A stretch of DNA of 64,000 nt. It comes from Cyrtodaria siliqua (Eukaryota > Mollusca > Bivalvia > Adapedonta > Hiatellidae). Below are positions 55,740-64,000 of this stretch, piece after piece. The translations under genes and the position numbers were made by a program. Numbering within the stretch: position 1 is the first letter of the stretch; the number at the start of each line of letters is the position of its first letter. The notes under the pieces were generated by a model. That model worked only from the letters and a program-made list of their open reading frames with translations. It ran no database searches and was not told the origin of the DNA. The DNA is taken from the NCBI GenBank assembly GCA_037043455.1, contig JAWPHD010005580.1, forward strand, positions 62,001 to 126,000, read 5' to 3'.

Positions 55740-56790
55740 GTTTCGTACCCAGCGTTTTCGTCCTTTTTTTTTTTTTTTTTTTTTGAGATAAAAAACTGTA
55801 GGGTCGGCGCCAAAGAATAGGGACGGTCGGGTAACCAGAAACACAGGTATTTTTTTTCTGCCTTACAAACGTATCAAATTACTGCTGTTAAACAGGCCAT
55901 CAAGTGTGTACAATTAATATTGTACCCTAAGGAAAAAAACATCATAAGTATTTTACATCCGTTTTCTTCTACCGAGTACACATATTGTAAATACGTGTGA
56001 AATAAAACATTTTTCAACCAAATCACTCTCGATACCCATACTTAGGCGGTACACGACAGTTTCTAACAGTGTACACTGTAGTGAAACTTGGAGACAAGTA
56101 TAATTTTTCAAATACATAGATATTATGTGCTTTCCTTTCTAATTATAATCTGCAATTTGTAGAATTGCAATTAATAAGTATTCTTGTAACAAGATACACA
56201 AATGTAGATGAACAACGAAGTTAAAAGAGCAACATATCCTTAAAACTATTTAACTATGTGTCTTGCTATAACTTACAAAGCTTGAAACTCTGAAACTAAA
56301 AATAAAACAACTTTTCTTATTTAAAAGAACAAAAATATGTAGAAATGGCCTACATCTAAAACGCACCAAAACTCCTCAATTATGTATAACGCACCGTACA
56401 GTAATTTTGTCAAATATGTGTAACATATTTGGGTTCTGAACGCACCCGTACAGTAGCAAATTTGAAATGGTAACGCACCGTACAGTCTAATATTATTTTA
56501 ATCAGAATTTTGCTTATTTATTGCATAGTTTACAAGAAATTAGTTACCTGGTCATTTAGATATCATCACAAAGTGAGTAAGACAAGTTATTTCGCTTCGA
56601 TCCGTGAAGAAACAAGCCAGTAGTGGTTCAAAACATTTACATTTTTCAGCGATGATTTCTCAAAAAGCCGTAAATCTTTTGTTACATACTATGCAGCCGA
56701 GTGTAAAGGAATCATTTATCTAACTGTCAGCATACATATCTGTGCATGTCACGCCGAATTAAGTAAGTAACGAGTAAAATGTAAGGCACC
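55740..56790 (-). mobile_element. Dispersed repeat R, right copy (inverted)
   Basis: It has a T-tract (55,767-55,785), then 'ggtaaccagaaacacagg', then the reverse complement of 44,973-45,905 without the CCAT microsatellite and without the nested unit. It is therefore the simpler version of R. The TAACGCACCGTACA motif occurs at 56,389 and 56,471 with variants between. It faces the left copy across about 8 kb. Confidence 0.75.
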
Positions 56791-57256
56791 TACTTTTCGG
56801 ATGTTGACATGTCCGCCATCTTGAAATAACAAAATCGGCTAGCCGTACAGTAGCCGTACAGGTTACATGACAGTGTTTTTGGCCCTCGCACCGCGAGGGC
56901 CGAAATGCGATAATGAGTCGAGAGACTTCATAATACAACATTTTTAATGACAAATAGAGTCGATCAGCCTAATCCGTACAGGTGACCAATTCCGTACATG
57001 TGAAATAAAATGCGTTTTATCACAAATCGTGTTGTGTTTTCTTCCCGATATGCACTTGTCGTGACGCAAATATCATCACTGGAAAAGCCCCAACAATATC
57101 TATTTATATTTGGAAGAAAATTAACATCTCTTCGCTGATTGCATAGAAGTAAGTATCGCGCGAAATTTGAACTTCCTTTTCTTCATCAAAATTTGGCCTT
57201 TGAGACACGAGAGGCCCTTCTATAGAGGGTAGTGGTGTTTACATTACTCATGTAGT

Positions 57257-58093
57257 CACTGGGGGTAAACCCGGTATCAACGCAAATGGATTCTCGACGA
57301 AAACCATCCTTGGTTGCGCAACGAAAAGTCAGTACTTACTGTATTATGTAGTTATTTGAAATAGCAAATGCCATTGTATAAATCTGTCACGGTGTCCTGA
57401 CAATTGCAATTCTAATATCACGGTTTCTCCCTTACAATGTCACGGATTTTCTACGACAATTGCAGGGTTGATTAATGGAGGGAATTGTATCTACCGGTAG
57501 GTTTGAGAGTGTGATGGAGGTTTCTTTTGTGGAAGGATCTTCCATATATGCTAGTTAGACTCTGAAAAGAGAAAAATCGTCGTTGAGTAACCGTTACATT
57601 AAAAATGTTGTCGTCGAGAGGCCGTGACACTTTCAGGGAGAATCCGTGACCACTTTCAGGGAGAATCCGTGACATGCATTTTTTAAAACAAACAGGTCTT
57701 TTTAACCCTATGACAAACAATATGAACTAATTATTATTTTCTACTGGTTTGTATATATGTTTTGATAAAGCATAATGTATTAAAATGCTATACGTTTTGA
57801 AGTTTTTAAGAATTCTTTCATGTATAAAATGTGGTTTATATAGAAACTATGCAAAACCCCTTTTATTAAACATAATTATTTAACTCATATAAGGATGTAT
57901 TTCGCGTGAAAAAGTCTCTTAAAAGCAAAATGCTTATCATTTTCATTCAAAATTCGCGCTTGTCACGCTTGTAAACAGACATCGTTGAGAATCATTGACT
58001 ATTCGTGGCGAAACCGATACCACTGTCGATGAGCAACCGAGACAGGTTTTCGTCGAGAATCCATAAGCGTTGATACCGGGTTTACACCAAGTG
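57257..58093. mobile_element. 0.84-kb element with 49-bp inverted ends
   Basis: 'cactgggggtaaacccggta', then 'tcaacgcaaatggattctcg' and 'acgaaaacc' at the left, are matched by the reverse complement at 58,045-58,093 with few differences. Inside, 'ctttcagggagaatccgtga' is repeated in tandem at 57,629 and 57,651. The open frame at 57,472-57,720 (minus) covers this repeat and is not a credible gene. Confidence 0.8.
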
Positions 58094-58347
58094 TGTAGTT
58101 AGATGTGCAAGAAGAAAATTTTAAACGAAATATGAATATATAATTTATTGAAATAAATCTTTTATTGATTTAAAATTGTAATTCATGCATTCATGCATTA
58201 AAAAGATTTTTAAAGTGTACGACATTAGGCTCTGGTAATATTTTGCATATTTTAAATAATGCTTAATTCCGTACACCTCTCCGTCTATGGAAATATTAGT
58301 AATGTAATTCGATTCTTGCGGATTATAATTCATTTTTGTTGAAATAC

Positions 58348-59420
58348 AGCGAGAAGGCGCTCCTTGATGCCGTCAGCGAAGTGAGGCAAGGGCTATCGCT
58401 GAGAAAGGCGACTATAAAGTATGGTGTACCAATTATAACCACACAGAACCGGGTGAGTGGTCAGGTTGACGACATTGCGATTGCGGGACGTCCAACTTCT
58501 TTCCATCTGCGGTAAAGAGGCATTGGTTTCTAAATGAAAGTGGCAGCCCTGGCGGGGTTTGGGATCACCCGACGGATATTGTCAATAAAGGTCGGCAGGA
58601 TGGTGAGAAGACTAAACATCAAACGCCGCAGGTGTGTGTGTGTGGGGAGGAATACCACCTATGGCCATTGTAAAGGGGAAGACATACATAAGTCTGCAGG
58701 CTTACAACCACAAGGAAGGTGGCCCTGGGGCTAAATACACCTATCAGCAGAGATACTGGATGGAGGACGCGCTGGAGGAAATTTGGTTCAAGGAACATTT
58801 TTACCACATTGTGGAGATGAGCGTCCCCAAATTATATTGTTAGATTCACATTTATCCCACGAAACATTAGGGCTGATCGATGCTGCGCGTGACAATAATA
58901 TAACTCTTATGGCTTTCCCCCCACATACCACACAGTGGCTATATCCTTTAGATAAGTCGGTGTTCGGACCATTGTCTCGCGAATACAGTCGTGTCTGTTC
59001 CGAATTTATGGCCGATAATCCAAATCCTTTTGGTAACGAAGTGAGAGTGGCCACGACTGTTTCGCGAGGCACATGAACGAACATTCACTTCATCCGATAT
59101 AGTGAGTGGGTTCAGGAAGTGTGGAATATACTCCCTGAATCCGAGTGCCGCGGTATCGTGCCAAGCGTTTGCCCCTTCCAAGCCCTTTGACATGGCATGT
59201 CCGACCGTGGTGTCCGAAAGCAATAGCAATAGAGTAACTTGCACAAGTCCGTTGATGGAGAACAGTCAGAACACCCCTGTGCCTGTAGGCATTGTTTCTG
59301 ATCCGTTGAAGGAGAACAGTGAGAACATCCCTGTCCCTGTAGGCATTGTCTCTGATCCGTTGAATGAGAACAGTCAGAACACCCCTCTCCCTGTAGGAGT
59401 TGTTTCTGAGGAAGAGTTAA
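58348..59420 (+). pseudogene. Pogo/Tigger-like transposase, decayed
   Basis: The N-terminal helix-turn-helix of psq type reads EKALLDAVSEVRQGLSLRKA, then TIKYGVP. After frame breaks at 58,515-58,780 come KTYISLQAYNHKEGG and KYTYQQRYWMEDAL. The DDE core follows: PQIILLDSHLSHETLGLIDA (second Asp), then FPPHTTQWLYPLDKSVFGPL (58,826-58,990). After another break comes the C-terminal FRKCGIYSLNPSA, which is typical of these elements. Pogo-type transposases cut and paste at TA targets. No TIRs were identified. Stops and frameshifts make it inactive. Confidence 0.85.
59258..59411 (+). repeat. 54-bp coding minisatellite in the pogo tail
   Basis: Three 18-codon units (ENSQNTPVPVGIVSDPLK and variants) lie in tandem after the transposase C-terminus. 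The reading frame stays open through all three units. Confidence 0.85.
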
Positions 59421-61089
59421 TATTGTCCGCCATTGCAGGCAATGTCCCATTTACTATAGATGAAATGGGTAACATGAACATTTCTATAGAAATTGCACCA
59501 TCACAACAGGTAAACGCTGATCAATCTGATAATATACATATATATATATATAACAGTATCCCCAAGATCCGGCACCTTTCATTGTCACTGTCTTAATATA
59601 GCTGTGTGTGGTTAAATGCTTAAATGTGGCCCACTCATATGAGCTATAATTGCATGTATGTATGCGTCTATATGTTAATTGTGTCTCCAGACGAGTGTGT
59701 TAGGATGTAGAGCTATCCTTTTTAGGGAGTGAATGCATACGCTTGATTTATGTGTATCTCGTCATAGCTAGGCGCCCTGCCTGCCGTATTTCGTCCGAAG
59801 GTTGTCTGTCCTTGGTAGTTCACAAATATTTCTCCCTATATATATATATACACCTTTTTTACAGTAAAAATGTAGCGAACTTACATTGCGTATGAATAAT
59901 ACCTGCTATAGTTAATGGTATTAATATAATGAACTACACAACAACACAAACCACATATGAACACAATATAAAGGTAAACGCAATAACATGGTGACTGTAC
60001 GACATTAGTCTTCGTGCCGCGAGCGTACGGAATTTGCCTACCTCTACTTACAGTATAAATATTGTATTTTTGACGTCAAGTGTTTAAAATACAACATCAG
60101 TGCCGATATAACAATGGTTTAGACATGATCCGCATGATTAGTAACTATCACAAGAACACTGCTTTTCCGAACAACAATCTCAATCTCTAACCATAGTATA
60201 CTCGTTCCTCATTTGACTCTGTCAACGTCAAAGGAAGTAGGGCGAACGATTAGGTCACGTGATTATTCAAAAAAAAAGGTTATGACGATGTTTATAATAA
60301 ATCCTTTTGCGTGATCTGCAAAGATAAAATATGGACCTATATTAAATAATTTCAATTTTTCTTTTATGAGTTAGCTTTTTTTAGTAATTTTCTGCTTTCT
60401 AGCTTCGGTTTGAAATGTTTACATATGCGTATCGATTGAGGTGAACTAAGTACGTATTAGTTTTGTAGTGATATAGTCCCGATTAAAACTAAATTGTTTT
60501 CGTGCATTATTTCAAATCTTGCAACATCTAATCTGCAGATATTCTGAAAATTATAATTACACAAGAAAATAAGTTTTAAGCAAACATATTCCAATTTAAC
60601 AGGTTTTACCAAAATCTTGTAATTTAGTAGTTAGCAGAGATATATGTGAGTGCAAGGAACGATAACTCTGCGTGGAGATTGCAACAATATGTGTGGCTAT
60701 TTTCAGCCAAAGGTATACGGAATTAGGCTGATCTATGTTATTATATTTAGGTAGGCATGTAATATAGGGACTATCATGTTAGTGCCTGATCTCATCCAGT
60801 TTATCAGGTGAGGCTGAGAAAAAAATGAACTGTTCTCATCAATTATTTCACTGGCCAACTTCTGAGAATTATCTACAAATCTGGGCTGGTTGGGAACGCA
60901 GATGTATGTCATTCTCGAAACCGAAAACCGAAAACCGAAAACAATTCGATCAAACCGTTTTTCTGTGACAAGTCAAAATGCTTCGAAAAACACGATTTCA
61001 AATTAGGTATACATCACTGTGGAACAAAATAAAGCATATATTAATCGTTATTGGTTTCGATTCCCCGAAGGTACCAGTGTCAATCAATT
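59421..61089. other. No gene recognised
   Basis: AT-rich DNA. A short perfect direct repeat 'aaaaccgaaaaccgaaaac' lies at 60,921-60,939. No coding region is supported. Confidence 0.4.
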
Positions 61090-61442
61090 CAATCCGAGAT
61101 GATTTTAACAACGCAACAAGTAATAAACATAAATACAGCGATTACCTCTTTAAAATTGTTATATTTGACGAGAAATCGTCTGTTTAGAATATTCACTCCA
61201 CCCTGTGCTTCAGTGTATTTGTTCATAATATTATGCGACGCTTGTAAAGAAAAAGGGAAACGTTAAAAAAGCCAGCGTCGCATATGATCAAGACTATTCA
61301 AACAATAGCACTAGCTATTTGGTGGTTTAGTGGTTTGAATATTCTAAACTGACGATTTCTCGTCAAATACATCAATTTTAAAAAAAGGTAAGCGTTACAT
61401 TTATGTTTATTACTTGTTCCGTTGTTGAAATCACATCGGATT
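61090..61442. repeat. 353-bp imperfect palindrome
   Basis: Nested matching segments run from 'aatccgagatgattttaaca' with 'gttgaaatcacatcggatt', through 'gtaataaacataaat' with 'atttatgtttattac' and 'tttgacgagaaatcgtc' with 'gacgatttctcgtcaaa'. The innermost pair is ATGCGACGCT with AGCGTCGCAT. The centre is near 61,258. It is a large foldback with no gene. Confidence 0.85.
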
Positions 61443-62019
61443 GCGTTTCGTCCTCAGTTTCGTACCTCGTTTTGTCAAAATACTAACTAAACAAAAAAAT
61501 GTCAGCGTTCTTCGAGTCGCTTCGACTCGGCACTCGGCACTTCGCGGAATGTATAGCACTTATTTAATCATAACAGAATACAGTCTTATATCTTCACGTT
61601 GATGTTTTCTTCAGTTTCTTTATGATAGTACAGCTGGGATAGTAGATCTGTTTTACTTTCGAAAATGAACATTAACATTTTGTTCAATTTGCGAGGACAG
61701 TCTTGACAATGGACAAGATACTGTAATTTTAATGAAGAAATGGCGTGATGGTGTAAATAGAGCAAGTATAGCTCGTGGCGACAAGTTATGTGTACAGCCT
61801 GGGTAAAATGTTCATAAAACATGTAGAGCCACATATATCAGTCCTAAATCAAAAGCTGGGCACAAGAAAATGTTAAGCTACTACAGGGAAAGACGACCCG
61901 CAAGGCACGCTTGAGAGATCAGTTTCATTTAGGTAAGACTGTCTATTCTGTGGCAAACCACAAGCTTCAGAAATGAAACCAAATCTGTATTTTCTGTAAG
62001 AACCTATGATTTCTAGGAG
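61443..62019. other. No gene recognised
   Basis: A short GC-rich palindromic stretch 'cgagtcgcttcgactcg' lies at about 61,515. The rest is AT-rich. The minus-strand frame at 61,586-61,834 has no recognisable domain. Confidence 0.4.
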
Positions 62020-62379
62020 CGAATGGTTGACCCATGCGAAAAAAGAAAAGATTCTTGGTCTAATGAGGTGTATGCCGCATTCAAACGGTACACGATCTTC
62101 ATGCAGCCGATGCCATTTATCACCAGGAGTGCGGTGTTTGTTTTAGGACAGGCAAAGGAAACGAGGAACTGTCTGATATATTCTCTTACGAATTATGTAC
62201 ACATCCTCCGGCACTTTTTGACACTGACGGGTTTATTAGAGCTGCTAACAAACCGCAACTCGCCGATGCACTTTGGAGCTTCGCTGGTACGGACACAGAT
62301 GACAAAGAACCGGATGATGTGAAATACGTTATTGATGGTCGTGCATTAATTCAAAGAACGCGGCCTAACATATTCTTTA
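62020..62379 (+). pseudogene. Remnant exon of a repetitive invertebrate protein family
   Basis: The frame around 62,090-62,379 reads DLHAADAIYHQECGVCFRTG, later AANKPQLADALWSFAGTD and DDVKYVIDGRALIQ. The H-A-A-D-A-x-Y-H-x-x-C phrase occurs in many uncharacterised, often multi-copy, invertebrate proteins. I do not know its function. The upstream segment RKDSWSNEVYAA is in another frame, so it is decayed. It fuses directly to a Naiad 3' fragment. Confidence 0.4.
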
Positions 62380-62545
62380 TTGGGATGCCTATAGGGTGAG
62401 GTTTGGTACACCCTAGAACCTGGGTTAACCCTCCAGTGGCTTTTTTGCCACTGACCGTTCCAAGGCGGTATCCCTATTGTCAACGTTTGTGTGTGTGTGA
62501 TGTCTTATCTTGACTTTTATTCATCTTTATATATAGTTGTTCTGT
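62380..62545 (+). mobile_element. Naiad 3' UTR fragment (copy E) with structured RNA
   Basis: Only the structured-RNA region and tail of a Naiad are present. GAGGTTTGGTACACCCTAGAA is close to copy D (one difference in the palindrome GGTGCACC to GGTACACC). The CAGTGGC/GCCACTG stem is perfect around a different loop (TTTTTT), and the 19-base block and CCCTATTGTCAAC are intact. The 5' arm is shortened to ATAGGG, still pairing with CCCTAT. There is no RT or SECIS. Confidence 0.75.
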
Positions 62546-64000
62546 GCTTTTCTTGTTGGTGTGGTATTTTATATTTTGTAACAGTTTTACATCCCGCTGT
62601 TTATCGAATTCCTCTCGTGTTTCAATACGGAAGAATATGGCAGTGTGTCTCAGCCATACTCAGACAAGCGGTTTTCACCTTTGCACCTGTTTAAGGACGA
62701 ATTTGATATTTCGATCTTTCTTCGTGATATGAACAACTTTAGGCTAGTTGAATGTGCATGAAGCCCGAATGGCTTCTCGCTACCCAGCTAATGTTTCTCA
62801 TACCCCTAGAATGATCGAACTATGAAATTCAATCCTTCTATTTTCTATATGGCATTAATAATGTAAATACGTCGGATTGGTGCTGAAACTAGTGTTTTAA
62901 AGTAAGTGTTTTAAATACTTGATGTTGGAATAGAGTTAAATTCCAAAAAGCAAAGCAATCCTAATGTTTGAAACATTAATGTTCAAGCTCCTGCTTTATA
63001 TCCAAGAGACACATTTAGCCTAACTTCAAATGTACATATGCGAAATTTAAGATCACCCGCAAATCTACAAGTTGTTCAGAAAATCGTTTGTCTATTCCGG
63101 CTTTATAGTGTGAAACTCACTTCCTTAGCATATAACACATTCCCAATCTGTTAATCATTTCAACCCATTGTATTTACAGTGCATTACCCAACCTTGAATA
63201 TATTTGTTCATGTACTAAAATCACTTCAAATGTATATCACATTTCATGTGTAAATATTGTATAAGTCTATTGTTGAGAGCCTTATGGAAGATTGAGTTCT
63301 CTTAAATAAAGTATTGTAAGGTTCCCGTCAGGTGCCAGTATACATGTTATTCAGGATTAAATGGGAATGGACAAATCGCAATTGCCGAACTGTATATAAC
63401 TTTATATAACTGTGACAAAGTCCTCCAGTGGCTCTACAAAGACTACATGGATAATATTGCATGCAATTTGTACAATATATAAAAACGGAGTCTGGAAAAG
63501 GACTGGAGCCGTGTGTTTATGGATTTTTACCACTAATGTTAGTTATTATATTCCTATAAATGGAATATATGTGTGTATATATATATAATATATATTCTAT
63601 ATTGTATAATGCTATTAGCCAGAGCTAGGTTATTGGTATTTGTTTACATTTGGGATCTTGTTTACCTAAAGTTAGCAGTTGTCTTTTGTTTTGGTAGTTG
63701 TTGTTGGTTGTTGTGGTTGTTGTTGTTGTTGTTCACTTAGGTGAGCATGAAGTAGCAAAGATGCTGAGACTGAAACCTGTTCCAGTATATATACACAGGA
63801 AAAATATCTAGGTAGGAAATTCATATGTTTTACATATGTGCTACTTATGTATTTTACATATGTATTTTATATTAAAAGAACACATATGTAATAAATATGA
63901 AAAGAATACATATGTAATACATATGTATATATAACATGAAATTCATATGCAAAGAAGTCTATATTTATAAATACATGTAGTGTTATTTATTGATATTTAC
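62546..64000. other. No gene; simple repeats
   Basis: A (GTT)n microsatellite with variants is at 63,697-63,736. A dense cluster of 'acatatgta' palindromic words lies at 63,820-63,950. An AT-rich palindromic run is at 63,540-63,605. No coding region is supported. Confidence 0.5.

Overview
This is animal nuclear DNA, AT-rich and packed with mobile elements. It is most likely from a bivalve mollusc, probably a heterodont clam. Four things point there. First, there are pearl/HINE-like elements built from ~150-160 bp tandem units, an ACGG microsatellite and a terminal hairpin. Second, there is a much-repeated SINE of a type I associate with molluscs. Third, there are Penelope-like retroelements of the permuted 'Naiad' type with in-frame UGA codons, a state I recall being described for clams. 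Fourth, one host gene with animal-style introns is present. No bacterial, organellar or viral genome features were seen.

Layout. 0-8.7 kb: 270-bp tandem repeats, a 5'-truncated Naiad (copy A), an inverted internally deleted Naiad, an inverted pearl-like element, and a tandem pair of Naiad 3' halves (copies B and C), B being split by a LINE with an 11-bp target duplication. 8.7-20 kb: almost entirely diverged tandem-repeat families. 20-23 kb: small foldback elements. 23.2-28.5 kb: the only convincing host gene, a minus-strand bZIP transcription factor in at least four exons, with an unusual 5' reading-frame arrangement, a duplicated splice acceptor and a long intronic hairpin. 29.4-31.7 kb: a SINE and a decayed hAT/ZMYM1-like transposase. 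33-37.7 kb: MITEs, tRNA-derived repeats and shuffled duplicates, including a partly inverted copy of a bZIP exon boundary. 38.3-42.2 kb: the most complete Naiad (copy D). 42.2-47.9 kb and 55.7-56.8 kb: MITEs and two inverted copies of one repeat, one carrying a nested inverted-repeat unit with a LINE RT core. 50-58.1 kb: foldbacks, SINEs, an inverted pearl-like element and a 0.84-kb TIR element. 58.3-59.4 kb: a decayed pogo/Tigger transposase. 61.1-61.4 kb: a 353-bp imperfect palindrome. 62-62.5 kb: a decayed repetitive-family exon fused to a Naiad 3' fragment (copy E).

The standout is the Naiad family. Copy D reads N-terminal GIY-YIG endonuclease, CxC linker, reverse transcriptase. In its single continuing frame there are three UGA codons. 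Two fall exactly where Penelope-like endonucleases carry conserved zinc-binding cysteines, and the third falls where a cysteine is common. At the end of the reading frame there is a textbook SECIS fold, with the stop codon inside its apical A-rich motif. Four copies retain it, one with compensatory changes. About 200 bases further on, a second structured RNA domain is conserved in all five copies and has no assigned function. Together these look like a selenocysteine-encoding retroelement with two 3' RNA devices. All copies here are individually broken, so the active master must lie elsewhere.
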